A stretch of DNA of 64,000 nucleotides, from positions 248,001-312,000 of the forward strand of contig NZ_CAMTTF010000002.1 in NCBI RefSeq assembly GCF_947077765.1. The letters are read 5' to 3'. The DNA comes from Salinibacter grassmerensis (lineage in GTDB: Bacteria; Bacteroidota; Rhodothermia; Rhodothermales; Salinibacteraceae). The position numbers and the translations under genes are program-made. The notes under the pieces are model-generated. The model was not told where the DNA came from, ran no database searches, and saw nothing but the letters and a program-made list of their open reading frames with translations. Each line of letters begins with the position of its first letter. Within the stretch, counting starts at the first letter, position 1. Positions 27,429 through 37,035 of this stretch are shown in pieces.

Positions 27429-28874
27429 ATGTCCAACGCTGACGCCATTGTTGTAGGCTCGGGCCCGAACGGGCTCGGTGCCGCCGTCGTGCTCGCCCGG
27501 GCCGGGTGGGACGTGCACGTAATCGAACAGGCCGATGCCGTCGGCGGCGCGGCGCGATCGGAAGAAGTGACGCGTCCGGGCTTCGTCCACGATCTCGGCT
27601 CCGCCATCCATCCGCTCGCCGCGGCGTCGCCCCTGTTTCGGCGGCTCCCCCTCGACGAGTATGGCCTATCGTGGGTGCAGCCGGACCTGCCGCTCGCCCA
27701 TCCGCTGGACGGGGGGCGGGCCGTGGCGATGCACCAGTCCCTGGAGAAGACGGCCCTCGGGCTCGGAAGCGACGCGGGGCGCTACCGATGGCTAAACGGA
27801 CCGATTGCGGATCGGTGGCGGGACGTCCTCGACGAAGTGCTCCAGCCGGTGCTTCACCTGCCGCGCGCCCCGCTGCTCCTGGCGCAATTCGGCCTGCGGG
27901 CGATCTGGCCCGCGCAGCTTCTGGGGAAGGGCCTTTTCCGGACGGAGGAGGCGCGGGCTCTGCTCGCGGGACTGGCCGCCCACTCCAACCTGCCGCTGTC
28001 GGCGCTCGGGTCGACGGCCTTCGGCCTCGTCCTCGGAATGGCCGGGCACGCGGTGGGGTGGCCGTTTCCGAAGGGGGGCGCGGGGGCCGTCACACAGGCG
28101 CTGGCGGACTACCTCCGCGACCTGGGCGGCACCATCGAGACGGGCCGCCGCGTGCACTCCGTCGACGATCTGCCCACATCCCGGACGGTAGTGCTCAACC
28201 TGACGCCCCGGCAGGTGCTGCGCGTCGCCCGGCCGCGGCTGCCCGCCCGCTACGAAGCGCAGTTGACACAGTACCGCTACGGCGCGGCAGCCTTTAAGGT
28301 CGACTACGCCCTCAGCGATCCGATTCCGTGGGCTGCGGAGGCCTGTGGACGAGCCGGAACCGTGCACGTAGGCGGCACGCTGAATGAAATTGCCGCGTCG
28401 GAGCGGGCCGTGGCACAGGGGCGTGTGCCCGAGCGCCCGTACGTGCTCCTTGCCCAGCACAGTCGCTTCGACGAGACCCGTGCCCCTGGCGACCAGCACA
28501 CCGCGTGGGCCTACTGCCACGTCCCCAACGGGGCGAGCGGAGACGCGACGGCCCAGATTGAACGGCAGATCGAGCGGTTTGCGCCCGGCTTCCGGGACAC
28601 CATTCTGGAGCGGCACGTCATGGGCCCGCAGGCGCTGGAGGCCTGGAATCCGAACCTCGTGGGCGGGGACATCAACGGGGGCGCCCTGGATCTGGGGCAA
28701 CTGATCGCACGGCCGGCCCTTCGGTGGAGTCCCTACCGCATTCCGGGCCGGACGGCCCGCGGGGCGCAGCTGTACATGGCCTCCGCGTCGACGCCGCCCG
28801 GCGGGGGGGTGCACGGCATGGCGGGCCGGCACGCCGCCCACACCGTGCTCGCGGACGCGAGTCAGGGCGTGTAA
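27429..28874 (+). CDS. Phytoene-dehydrogenase-type FAD oxidoreductase
   Basis: A 481-residue flavoprotein of the COG1233 group. The N-terminal dinucleotide-binding motif is VVGSGPNGLGAAVVLARAG with HVIEQ as the acidic end of strand 2, followed by GGAARSEE. The C-terminal part has the FAD-contacting phrase PGGGVHGMAGRHAA. Relatives include carotenoid desaturases and isomerases and many uncharacterised oxidoreductases. No carotenoid genes are adjacent, so the substrate is open. It converges with pckA after 40 bp. Confidence 0.85.
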   Translation: MSNADAIVVGSGPNGLGAAVVLARAGWDVHVIEQADAVGGAARSEEVTRPGFVHDLGSAIHPLAAASPLFRRLPLDEYGLSWVQPDLPLAHPLDGGRAVAMHQSLEKTALGLGSDAGRYRWLNGPIADRWRDVLDEVLQPVLHLPRAPLLLAQFGLRAIWPAQLLGKGLFRTEEARALLAGLAAHSNLPLSALGSTAFGLVLGMAGHAVGWPFPKGGAGAVTQALADYLRDLGGTIETGRRVHSVDDLPTSRTVVLNLTPRQVLRVARPRLPARYEAQLTQYRYGAAAFKVDYALSDPIPWAAEACGRAGTVHVGGTLNEIAASERAVAQGRVPERPYVLLAQHSRFDETRAPGDQHTAWAYCHVPNGASGDATAQIERQIERFAPGFRDTILERHVMGPQALEAWNPNLVGGDINGGALDLGQLIARPALRWSPYRIPGRTARGAQLYMASASTPPGGGVHGMAGRHAAHTVLADASQGV

Positions 28875-28914
28875 CTCGTCGGTGGGGGCCGCCGAGCGCC
28901 CCCGCTTCTGGCAA

Positions 28915-30507
28915 CTACGCTGCCTGCAGTTGAGGGCCGGCCTTCGCAATCTCCGGGGCGGCGTCGTCCTCGTATTTCTCAAAGTGGTCGTGGAAAAGGC
29001 CCACGAGGTGCTCGGCCTTCTCGTCGTAGGCCTGCGGGTCGTCCCACGTCTCACGCGGCATCAGAATATCGTTGGGAACGTCGGGGCACTCGGTCGGCAC
29101 GTCGAGGCCAAAGACCGGCTCCGTTTCCTTCGGGGCGTCGCGCAGCGAGCCGTCGTGGATGGCGTCGATCATAGCGCGGGTGTGCTTGAGCGGCACGCGG
29201 TGGCCCACGCCGTACGGTCCGCCGGTGATGCCCGTGTTCACGAGCCAGGCCTCGGCGTCGTGCGTGCGGATTTTTTTGGCCAGCATTTCGGCGTACTTGT
29301 CCGGCGGCCACACGAGGAACGCGGCGCCAAAGCAGGCGCTGAACGTGGCCTGCGGCTCGTCGACGCCCATCTCCGTGCCGGCCACCTTCGCCGTGTACCC
29401 GCTTATGAAGTGGTACATGGCCTGCTCGGGCGTGAGCTTGCTTACCGGCGGCATCACCCCGAACGCGTCGTACGTGAGGAAGATGATGTTGTCTGGGTGC
29501 CCCCCCATCCCCGGAATCTTGGCCCGGTCGATGTAGTCGAGCGGATAGGAGGCGCGGGTGTTTTGGGTGACGGAGGTATCGTCGTAGTCGATCTCCCGGG
29601 TGTCCTCGTCGTAGACCATGTTTTCGAGCACGGTGCCGTAGCGAATAGCATTGTAAATTTCCGGCTCGTCCTCTTCGGACAGCCCCACCGCCTTGGCGTA
29701 GCAGCCCCCTTCGATGTTGAAGACGCCGTCGTCGCTCCAGCAGTGCTCGTCGTCCCCGATGAGCTTACGGTTCGGGTCGGCGGACAGGGTCGTCTTGCCG
29801 GTGCCGCTGAGGCCGAAGAAGAGCGAGACGTCCCCCTCGTCGCCCTCGTTCGCCGAGCAGTGCATCGAGAGCACATCCTTCTTCGGCATCAGGTAGTGCA
29901 TCACCGTGAAGACGCCCTTCTTCATCTCCCCGGCGTACTCGGTGCCGAGGATGACCATCTCCTGGTTCTCAAACGACAGATCCACGCTCGTCTTCGAGCT
30001 CATGTGTTTGGTCTGCCGGTTGGCCGGAAATTCGCCCGCGTTGTAGATCACGAAGTCCGGCTCCCCAAAGGCCTCCAACTCCTCCTGGGAGGGCCGGATC
30101 AGCATGTTGTGCATGAAAAGGGCGTGATACGGGCGGGAGCAAATGATGCGCACCTTGAGGCGGTGCGTCGGGTCCCAGCCGGCGAACCCGTCCATTACGT
30201 AGATGCGCTGACGGGTATTCAGGTAGTCCTGCGCCCGCTCCTTGTTGATGTCAAAGGTATGGTCGTCGATCTCCATGTTGATCGGCCCCCACCAGATGTC
30301 GTCCTCGCTGTCGGGGTGCCGCACGATGCGCTTGTCGGCGGGACTGCGGCCGGTCTTGTCGCCCGAGCGGATGGTGAGGGCGCCGCTGTGGGCGATGGCG
30401 GCCGTGGGGTCGTAGTGGATGGCCTCCTCATAGAGGCGCGCGGGATCCGCGTTGCGGAGAATGGTGTCGGGACTGATGCCGTACCGGGACAGGTCGATAT
30501 CGGACAT
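28915..30507 (-). CDS. pckA: Phosphoenolpyruvate carboxykinase (ATP)
   Basis: A 530-residue enzyme catalysing oxaloacetate + ATP to PEP, CO2 and ADP, the first committed step of gluconeogenesis. Motifs are the P-loop GLSGTGKTT (K238), DDEHCWSDDGVFNIEGGCYAK, the TRASYPLDYI region and SGYTAKVAGTE. Length and start MSDIDLSRYG are standard for ATP-type PckA. It diverges from rnhB; a minus-strand TACACATT box lies about 70 bp before the start. Confidence 0.97.
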   Translation of the reverse strand: MSDIDLSRYGISPDTILRNADPARLYEEAIHYDPTAAIAHSGALTIRSGDKTGRSPADKRIVRHPDSEDDIWWGPINMEIDDHTFDINKERAQDYLNTRQRIYVMDGFAGWDPTHRLKVRIICSRPYHALFMHNMLIRPSQEELEAFGEPDFVIYNAGEFPANRQTKHMSSKTSVDLSFENQEMVILGTEYAGEMKKGVFTVMHYLMPKKDVLSMHCSANEGDEGDVSLFFGLSGTGKTTLSADPNRKLIGDDEHCWSDDGVFNIEGGCYAKAVGLSEEDEPEIYNAIRYGTVLENMVYDEDTREIDYDDTSVTQNTRASYPLDYIDRAKIPGMGGHPDNIIFLTYDAFGVMPPVSKLTPEQAMYHFISGYTAKVAGTEMGVDEPQATFSACFGAAFLVWPPDKYAEMLAKKIRTHDAEAWLVNTGITGGPYGVGHRVPLKHTRAMIDAIHDGSLRDAPKETEPVFGLDVPTECPDVPNDILMPRETWDDPQAYDEKAEHLVGLFHDHFEKYEDDAAPEIAKAGPQLQAA

Positions 30508-30714
30508 GACGGTCGGGGAAACGTATGCAAGATGAGATGGGCGGAACGATTGTCAACCTACAAAAAGACACGCCCGAATGTGTAGTCGGCCAGGCGGATC
30601 GATGTGGGGCGCCGTCCTGTATCCAGTGTCGGGCGTAGCCCCGCAGCAAGCCCACGCGCCCGCTGGTCGGGGCTGCGCCCTGCCCGGTCGTCGCGACGTG
30701 TTCTCTTCATTTTT

Positions 30715-30720
30715 TGGAGG
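30715..30720 (+). promoter_or_regulatory. Ribosome-binding site of rnhB
   Basis: TGGAGG eight bases before the ATG at 30729. It decides the start over an in-frame TTG at 30714 that lies inside or upstream of this site. Confidence 0.75.
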
Positions 30721-30728
30721 ATCCCTGT

Positions 30729-31331
30729 ATGCTTTCCCACGAACGTCGGCTCTGGGCCGACGGCTACGAACGTGTGGCCGGGCTCGACGAGGCCGGGCGA
30801 GGGTGCCTGGCCGGTCCGGTCGTCGCCGCCGCCGTCATCATGCCGCCACGGGTCGAGATCACGACCATCCAGGACAGCAAAGCGCTCTCTGAAGGGCAGC
30901 GCCTCGACGCCCGGGCCACGATCGAAGAAGAGGCCGTGGCCGCGGCCATTGCCCGCTGCTCCCCGACGGAGATTGACGACCGCAACATCCTGCAGGCCGC
31001 CCTCGAAGCCATGCGCCGGGCCGCGTCCGATTGCCGACCCCCTCCGGACTTCGTGCTCGTGGACGGCAACCAGTGGGACCGGAACCTCGTCGACGCGCCG
31101 TGGCCCCACGAGACGGTTGTGAAGGGGGACGCGAAGAGCCAATCCATCGCCGCCGCGTCCATTCTTGCGAAGACCGAGCGGGACGCCCTCATGCGCGACC
31201 TGCACGAAGAACATCCCGAGTACGACTGGGCGTCGAACGTCGGCTACCCCACCCAACAGCATTACGATGCGCTCCGAGAGCACGGCGCGACGTCCCACCA
31301 CCGACAGTCGTTCACGCTTTTCCGGGACTAA
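30729..31331 (+). CDS. rnhB: Ribonuclease HII
   Basis: A 200-residue nuclease that cleaves RNA in RNA-DNA hybrids and removes misincorporated ribonucleotides. Catalytic carboxylates are D20 and E21 in GLDEAGRGCLAGPV, the Asp in LVDGNQ, and the Asp in KTERDALM after the GDAKSQSIAAASILAK segment. The start is the ATG behind a good Shine-Dalgarno sequence. It converges on an ABC permease gene, with an 8-bp-stem hairpin between the stops. Confidence 0.96.
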   Translation: MLSHERRLWADGYERVAGLDEAGRGCLAGPVVAAAVIMPPRVEITTIQDSKALSEGQRLDARATIEEEAVAAAIARCSPTEIDDRNILQAALEAMRRAASDCRPPPDFVLVDGNQWDRNLVDAPWPHETVVKGDAKSQSIAAASILAKTERDALMRDLHEEHPEYDWASNVGYPTQQHYDALREHGATSHHRQSFTLFRD

Positions 31332-31358
31332 GGCGCTCGGGAGGACATGGCGAGCGCC
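31332..31358. terminator. Bidirectional terminator, rnhB / ABC permease
   Basis: Perfect 8-bp stem GGCGCTCG/CGAGCGCC with an 11-nt loop, starting directly after the rnhB stop, in a 39-bp gap between convergent genes. It lacks a long T-run. Confidence 0.55.
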
Positions 31359-31370
31359 GCCCCGGTCTCG

Positions 31371-32153
31371 TTACGTCTGAAAGAAGGGCCGGCGCACCTG
31401 CCACACCGCGAGCCCTGTCATCAGCACCGCGAAGGCGCCGGTCACGGCCAGGCACACGCCCGGCCCCGCGAGCGCGGCAGGCGTGCCAGAAAACCCGTGG
31501 AAGCCGTGTCGCAGGCCGCTGACGGCGTAGGAGACCGGGTTGCCCCACATCACGACCTGGAGCACCGGGGCCGCCCCGTCCACCGGAAACATGGCTCCCG
31601 AGAGAAACCAGAGCGGGAGCAGGAACAGGTTCATGACCGCGTGGAAGCCGCGCGTGGTCTCCATGCGCCACGCGATGGCGAAGCCGAGGGCGGTGAAGGC
31701 CAGGCCCGTGAGGAGGCACACGGCCACGATCATGCTCACCCCTGCCACGCCGGGAGCAAGATCGATGAGCGGCAGGGCGCCTAGAAACAGCAGGGCCTGT
31801 ACCGTGGCCAGCAGGGTGCCGCCCAGGGTGGTGCCGAAGACGAGGGCGGTGCGCGGCGTGGGGGCGACCAGGACGGCCTGAAGAAAGCCCGACGTGCGCT
31901 CCTCGACGATGGAGATGGTGGAGAAGATGGCGGTGAAGAGAAGCACCAGGGCGAGAATCCCTGGAAGGAGAAATGCCCCGTAACTTCCCCCCACGCTGCC
32001 CTGCGGGGGCTGAAAGGTGTTCTGAAACCCCAGCCCGAGCAGCAGCCAGAGGGCCAGCGGCTGTGCAAGGGCGCCCAGCACGCGGCTCCGGTCGCGGACA
32101 AACTTCAATACTTCGCGGGCCGTGAGGGCCCCGATGGTGCGCAGTGCACTCAT
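31371..32153 (-). CDS. ABC-2-type transporter permease
   Basis: A 260-residue inner-membrane protein with six predicted helices, of the DrrB/NodJ-like ABC-2 type: VRDRSRVLGALAQPLALWLLLG at the start, FTAIFSTISIVEERTSGFLQAVLVAP in the middle and FLLPLWFLSGAMFPVD later. It forms an exporter with the ATPase encoded 46 bp upstream on the same strand. The transported substrate is unknown; the operon context is heme A synthesis. Confidence 0.88.
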   Translation of the reverse strand: MSALRTIGALTAREVLKFVRDRSRVLGALAQPLALWLLLGLGFQNTFQPPQGSVGGSYGAFLLPGILALVLLFTAIFSTISIVEERTSGFLQAVLVAPTPRTALVFGTTLGGTLLATVQALLFLGALPLIDLAPGVAGVSMIVAVCLLTGLAFTALGFAIAWRMETTRGFHAVMNLFLLPLWFLSGAMFPVDGAAPVLQVVMWGNPVSYAVSGLRHGFHGFSGTPAALAGPGVCLAVTGAFAVLMTGLAVWQVRRPFFQT

Positions 32154-32199
32154 TCTGCGAGAGGGGAAAGACTAAAAGGCAGAAGACAGTGGAAGACGC

Positions 32200-33165
32200 C
32201 TAATCGCCCGACCCGTCCCCGCGGGCAAGAACGCGCTCAGGGGACTTCGTGGGGGAGACGCCAGCGTGGACCATGAATACGTCCTCCAGGGTAGGTGTCC
32301 GGATCGTAGCGCTCTGGATGTGGTCGCTCAGGGCTTCGTAGAGCGACGACAGGAACGCGGGTGGATCGGACGGGGCCACCTGCACGGTCGCGCCCACGAT
32401 TCGGGTCGGCACGCCGAACTGCGCTTCGATTCGGTCGCGCAGGGCAGTGGGGGCGTCGGCCTCCAGCCAGATGGTTTCGTCGCCCAGGTCGGCCTTAAGG
32501 GTGTTCGGCCTGCCGTCGGCCACGAGGGTGCCGTCCGAGAGAATGCCGACTCGGTCACAGCGCTCCGCCTCGTCCATGAGGTGGGTTGCCAGCAGTAGGG
32601 TGGTCCCCTCGTCCGACCGTAGTTGCTGCACGGCCGACCAGAAGGTGCGTCGGGCGGCAGGGTCGAGGCCCGAGGTCGGTTCGTCGAGCAGCAGCAGGTC
32701 CGGGCGGTGCAGCAGGCCGCGGGCGAGGTCTACGCGGCGCCGGAGCCCGCCCGACAGGTCGCCAACCGGGTCGGTGGCCCGGTCGGCCACGCCGAGGCGC
32801 CGCAGCAGCTCTTCGGTGCGCTCGCGGCGCTCCGCGCCGTGCAGGCCATAAAGGGCGCCTTGAAACCGCAGGTTCTCGCGGACGGTCAACGCCTCGTCGA
32901 GGGCCTCGTCCTGGAACACCGTCCCGATTCGTCGCCGCACGGCACCGGACTCCCGGGCCGTGTCGAGCCCGAAGACGTGCGCCTGGCCCTCCGAGGGCGG
33001 CATTAGCGTGGAGAGGATCCGAAAAAGTGTTGTTTTGCCGCTGCCGTTGGGACCAAGCAGGCCGTAGAGCGTGCCCGGGTCTACCTGGAGGGTGACGTCC
33101 CGCAGGGCTTGGTGTGACCCGTAGCTGTGGTTCACCTTCTGAATGTCGACGGCAGGGGCGGGCAT
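32200..33165 (-). CDS. ABC transporter ATP-binding protein (DrrA/NodI type)
   Basis: The 321-residue ATPase subunit of an ABC-2 exporter. Walker A GPNGSGKTT is at 38-46, Q-loop FQDEALDE follows, signature LSGGLRRRVDLARG is near 137, Walker B LLLLDEPTSGLDP near 157, and the switch His is in LATHLMDEAERCD. The C-terminal ~90 residues form the extra domain of DrrA-like ATPases. It lies between ctaB and its permease in one leftward run. Confidence 0.93.
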   Translation of the reverse strand: MPAPAVDIQKVNHSYGSHQALRDVTLQVDPGTLYGLLGPNGSGKTTLFRILSTLMPPSEGQAHVFGLDTARESGAVRRRIGTVFQDEALDEALTVRENLRFQGALYGLHGAERRERTEELLRRLGVADRATDPVGDLSGGLRRRVDLARGLLHRPDLLLLDEPTSGLDPAARRTFWSAVQQLRSDEGTTLLLATHLMDEAERCDRVGILSDGTLVADGRPNTLKADLGDETIWLEADAPTALRDRIEAQFGVPTRIVGATVQVAPSDPPAFLSSLYEALSDHIQSATIRTPTLEDVFMVHAGVSPTKSPERVLARGDGSGD

Positions 33166-33235
33166 GAATGCGTTGTAGGTGGGCGGTCAAGCAGGGAGGC
33201 GTTGGGGGACACGGCGGCACGCCGTCCGTCGGGAC

Positions 33236-34186
33236 TCAGAGGAACCAGTCCACGAGCAGGAGGGCCACGAGGGCCGGAATGTAAAACACCGACGCTTTCA
33301 GGACGCGCCTGGCCTTTTGGCCCGTCCGCTCCCCGTGGAAGACAATCGTCGTCCACAGGAACCACAGGCCAAGCGGCACCACGCCGACGCCGTAAATCCA
33401 CCCGGCGGTCTCTGTGAGGACGGGCAGGACGCTCAGGGGCACGAGCAGCGCAGCGAAGCCGATCATCTGGGCCGCGGTGGAGTTGCCGTCCGGTTCCACG
33501 ACCGGCAGCATGGCGTAGTCACCCCGCGCATAGTCCTTCCGGTACATCCAGGCCAGGGACAAAAAGTGGGGCATCTGCCACGTCGCGAGGATGCCGAAGG
33601 TGGCCCATCCACCCGCCTCGAGGTGCCCAGTCGCGGCCGTGTAGCCGCCCAGGGCCGGAAGCGCCCCCGGCACCGTCCCGACCAGTGTGTTCCACTTCGT
33701 CGTCCGCTTGAGTGGCGTGTAGACAAACAGGTACAGCACGGCCGTGAGCGCCGCCAGGACGGCGGTGAGGACGTTGACGAGCGGACACAAGAGGCCAACG
33801 GCGAGACAGATCAAGAGGATGCCCACGCGCCGGGCCATGTCGGGGTCGGCGCGCCCAGCGGGGAGGGGGCGCTGCGCCGTCCGCTTCATCTGCGCGTCGT
33901 ACTGCCGCTCCAAAACGTGGTTGAGTGTGCCGACGCCCCCGGCGCAGAGGGCCGTGCCGAGCATGGTCCAGAGCAGCGTGCCGCCATCCAGCCCGCCTGG
34001 GGACCCGATCAAAAAACCCGCAAACGCCGACAGGGTGACCACCGACGAAATTTCGGGCTTCGCCAGTATGAGGTAGTCCCAGAGCACGTCCCCGAGGGAG
34101 CGCCCGGAGGCCTGTGCGTCGGCCGTGGAGGGGGCAGCCGTGACGGCTACGGGGGAGTCTGACGACCCGTCGGGTGGGGACTCCAT
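33236..34186 (-). CDS. ctaB: Protoheme IX farnesyltransferase (heme O synthase)
   Basis: A 316-residue membrane UbiA-type prenyltransferase that adds farnesyl to heme B to give heme O. The first Asp-rich-type motif reads N89HVLERQYDAQM with RTAQRPLP following. The second region has WQMPHFLSLAWMYRKDYARGDY, typical of CtaB/CyoE. Nine or so helices are visible. The first ~30 residues are a low-complexity Ser/Pro/Ala tail. It is 53 bp downstream of ctaA, which uses its product. Confidence 0.95.
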   Translation of the reverse strand: MESPPDGSSDSPVAVTAAPSTADAQASGRSLGDVLWDYLILAKPEISSVVTLSAFAGFLIGSPGGLDGGTLLWTMLGTALCAGGVGTLNHVLERQYDAQMKRTAQRPLPAGRADPDMARRVGILLICLAVGLLCPLVNVLTAVLAALTAVLYLFVYTPLKRTTKWNTLVGTVPGALPALGGYTAATGHLEAGGWATFGILATWQMPHFLSLAWMYRKDYARGDYAMLPVVEPDGNSTAAQMIGFAALLVPLSVLPVLTETAGWIYGVGVVPLGLWFLWTTIVFHGERTGQKARRVLKASVFYIPALVALLLVDWFL

Positions 34187-34239
34187 GAACGAGAGTGATC
34201 AGGCAGGAAGAGCGGCGAAGGGAGCGGGCGGTGCGGGAG

Positions 34240-35232
34240 CTACGGCTCGGCCCTCGCGAGGGGCCGCTCGGAGGCATGTCGCGCCGCGCCATTGGTGGGC
34301 TCAGGACGCGTCGTGTGTTGGGGGCGACGCGACGCCAGCAGGCTCATCACAACCGATGACCCGAGCAGCACGGCGCCGACCACGAGGTGGGCCACCGTGA
34401 GCACCACGTACGCGACCACGCCGGCCTGACCGGCTGGCTCGTACAGGGTGAGGAGCAGGGACGCGAGGCCAAGGGCAAACTGAAGCCCCATGGTTCCGAA
34501 CAGGACCCAGGCCGTGCGGCGCACCGCCGGGACCGAGTCAAAGTGCTTCTCCGCGACCACGAAGGCCCCGATGATGACCCCGACGACCGCAAAAGACCCG
34601 GTCACGTGCAGTGTCGTGTAGCCCCCCGACATCCCCGCACCGGGATGCCGCAGCAGGGCCCCCAGCACAATCTGTAGGTAGACGAACACGGCGGCGGTGT
34701 ACGACCACCGGCGCAGATGACGGGCGGTATCGGTCCGGGGCAGCACGCCGTCCCGGCGGCGCCACGTGTCGGTGACGAACAGCGTCATGGCCACGAGGGT
34801 CGCGAAGAAGAGCTGGGCGACACAGGCGTGTACCATCGCGAGATCCAGCGAGACCCAGAGGACTCGCAGGCCCCCGAGGACGCCCTGAAGGACGACCAGC
34901 GCGACGGCCGCGAGGCTCAGCTTCCGCATCCAGGCACGTGGGTCCTCCCACCAGGTCCAGGCCGCCAGCGCCACCGTAAAGGCGCCGACGAGACTCGCGA
35001 TGAGGCGGTGTCCGTGCTCCGCGAGGTAGGCCGGCACCAGCCACCACTCCTCGACGGGGTTGATGAGGTTGTAGGAGCCGAGCGACGTGGGCCAGTCCGG
35101 GAACGCCATGCCGGCGCCGATACTGGTCACCACCCCGCCCCAGGACAGAAGGAAGACGGTCAAGAGGACCGTGCACGCCGAAAATCGGCGGCGCCAGGTC
35201 CAGTCGGAGGCACGAGAACGAGAAGGAGACAT
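34240..35232 (-). CDS. ctaA: Heme A synthase (COX15/CtaA family)
   Basis: A 330-residue membrane protein that oxidises heme O to heme A for aa3-type cytochrome oxidase. The eight-helix layout has the four expected heme-ligand histidines: EHGHRLIAS, MVHACVAQ, TLHVTGSF and VAHLVVGA. The N-terminal GGVVTSIGAGMAFPDWP is a family hallmark. First gene of the leftward run ctaA-ctaB-ABC ATPase-ABC permease. The C-terminal ~25 residues are polar and probably disordered. Confidence 0.95.
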   Translation of the reverse strand: MSPSRSRASDWTWRRRFSACTVLLTVFLLSWGGVVTSIGAGMAFPDWPTSLGSYNLINPVEEWWLVPAYLAEHGHRLIASLVGAFTVALAAWTWWEDPRAWMRKLSLAAVALVVLQGVLGGLRVLWVSLDLAMVHACVAQLFFATLVAMTLFVTDTWRRRDGVLPRTDTARHLRRWSYTAAVFVYLQIVLGALLRHPGAGMSGGYTTLHVTGSFAVVGVIIGAFVVAEKHFDSVPAVRRTAWVLFGTMGLQFALGLASLLLTLYEPAGQAGVVAYVVLTVAHLVVGAVLLGSSVVMSLLASRRPQHTTRPEPTNGAARHASERPLARAEP

Positions 35233-35456
35233 GGCTGCAGGGAAGCCATCAACACTGAAACAAAAACAAAGGTTTTTCCGGGATCTTTAGGCCCAACGGT
35301 CCCACCAAGAGGGGGGCGTCCCGGTTCCGTAAAGAGGCCGCAAACGGGAACCATTGGTGGGGTCTTTCCTACGCCTTTTCGGCCTTTTCCCATCTCCCGT
35401 GCCGTCCATCTGGCTCGCCTGCACGATCAACTCTGGTTCCAAAACCTTCTTGCCCC

Positions 35457-36866
35457 ATGGCTACGAACGATACCCTGATCGCGTCCATTTCCGGCATCCG
35501 CGGCATCGTTGGGCAGGGCCTTGACCCCTCCGTTCTGGTGCGGTATACCGGAGCCTTCGGCACATGGTGCCGTGAACGGGCCGACGCCGCGGACCGCCCG
35601 TCCCGTGTCGTCGTGGGGCGCGATGCTCGTCCGTCCGGGGACGCCTACGCCCAGATCGTCATCGGGACGCTACGCGGGATGGGATGCGACGTGGTAGACC
35701 TCGGGATGGCCTCCACCCCCACCGTTGAGATGGCCGTGCTACAGGAGCAAGCCGCCGGCGGCATCGTGATGAGCGCCTCGCACAATCCGGAAGAGTGGAA
35801 TGCCCTCAAGCTGCTCAACGAGGCGGGAGAGTTTTTGACGCCAGCACAGGGGGAGGCCGTGATTGAACGCGCCGAGGCCGGAGAGGCCGCCCCTGCAACC
35901 CACGCTGATCTCGGGGAGTATCGCTCGCGCAACGCGCTCCCCGAGCACATCGACGAGATCCTGGCGCTTGACCTCATCGACCCGGAGCAGATTGCCGCGC
36001 AGAACCTGAGCGTGGTCGTTGACGGCATCAACTCCGTGGGGGGGGTCGCCCTGCCGCGTCTTCTCCACTGCCTGGGTGTGGCCGAAGAGAACGTCCACTG
36101 CCTTCACTGCGAGCCGACCGGCACGTTCGCCCACCCCGCCGAGCCCCGTCCCGATCACCTCACTGAACTCACGGCGGCGGTGCCCGAGCACGGGGCCGAC
36201 CTCGGGCTGGCGGTGGATCCCGACGCCGACCGCCTCGCCCTGGTCGACGAGCAGGGACGCTTTATGCTTGAGGAGCTCACGCAGGTCCTGGCGGCGGACT
36301 TCTTGTGGCGGCACCGCGAGGGGCCCTTCGTGACCAACCTGTCTTCGTCCCGAGCCATCGACGACGTGGCGGCCCAGCACGGCCAGCCGGTCTACCGCTC
36401 TGCCGTCGGTGAGATCAACGTGGTGCAGCGCATGAAGGAGGCCGACGCCGTGCTGGGGGGAGAGGGGAATGGCGGGGTCATTCTCCCGGACTTGCACTAC
36501 GGTCGAGATGCCCTCGTCGGGACGGCCCTCGTCCTCCAGCACCTGGCCGACTCAGGGCGGTCCCTGGGGGCGCTCCACGACGACCTGCCGCACTACGCCA
36601 TGGCGAAGGACAACCTGCCGCTCCCCGACGTGACGCCCGACCGGCTTCTCGCGGCGCTGGCCGACAAGTACGATGGCACGGATCAGTCGACCCTCGATGG
36701 ACTCAAAATCAACTTCGATGAGTCCTGGGTGCACATGCGGCCGTCCAACACCGAACCCATTCTTCGGGTCTACACGGAGGCCCCGACCCAAGAGGACGCG
36801 CAGGCCCTCGCGGACCGCTTCTGCGGGGAATTGCGAGAGCAGGTTGATGCGCTTGGAGCGGCATAG
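35457..36866 (+). CDS. glmM: Phosphoglucosamine mutase-like phosphohexomutase
   Basis: A 469-residue alpha-D-phosphohexomutase. The phosphoserine loop is VMSASHNPEEWN (S108), the metal loop DPDADRLAL (near 254), the sugar-binding loop GEGNGGVI (near 336) and the phosphate loop RPSNTEPILRVY near the end. The N-terminus SISGIRGIVG is typical of the Bacteroidota GlmM group. It probably converts glucosamine-6-phosphate to the 1-phosphate for UDP-GlcNAc; a phosphomannomutase role cannot be excluded. Confidence 0.88.
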   Translation: MATNDTLIASISGIRGIVGQGLDPSVLVRYTGAFGTWCRERADAADRPSRVVVGRDARPSGDAYAQIVIGTLRGMGCDVVDLGMASTPTVEMAVLQEQAAGGIVMSASHNPEEWNALKLLNEAGEFLTPAQGEAVIERAEAGEAAPATHADLGEYRSRNALPEHIDEILALDLIDPEQIAAQNLSVVVDGINSVGGVALPRLLHCLGVAEENVHCLHCEPTGTFAHPAEPRPDHLTELTAAVPEHGADLGLAVDPDADRLALVDEQGRFMLEELTQVLAADFLWRHREGPFVTNLSSSRAIDDVAAQHGQPVYRSAVGEINVVQRMKEADAVLGGEGNGGVILPDLHYGRDALVGTALVLQHLADSGRSLGALHDDLPHYAMAKDNLPLPDVTPDRLLAALADKYDGTDQSTLDGLKINFDESWVHMRPSNTEPILRVYTEAPTQEDAQALADRFCGELREQVDALGAA

Positions 36867-37035
36867 AGTACGAGAATCCTTTTCGGGATCGTTGTCCTGT
36901 GAAAAGGAACCGCTCATCGAAGGCTCAAATTCAACTTCTTCCGCGCGAAAGACTCCTACCGACTCAGGAGCGCCTGCTTCCAGAAGCGAGTGGAGGAGGA
37001 CTCGTTTCAGCCTTGCGTCCAAGATCAACAGTCCA

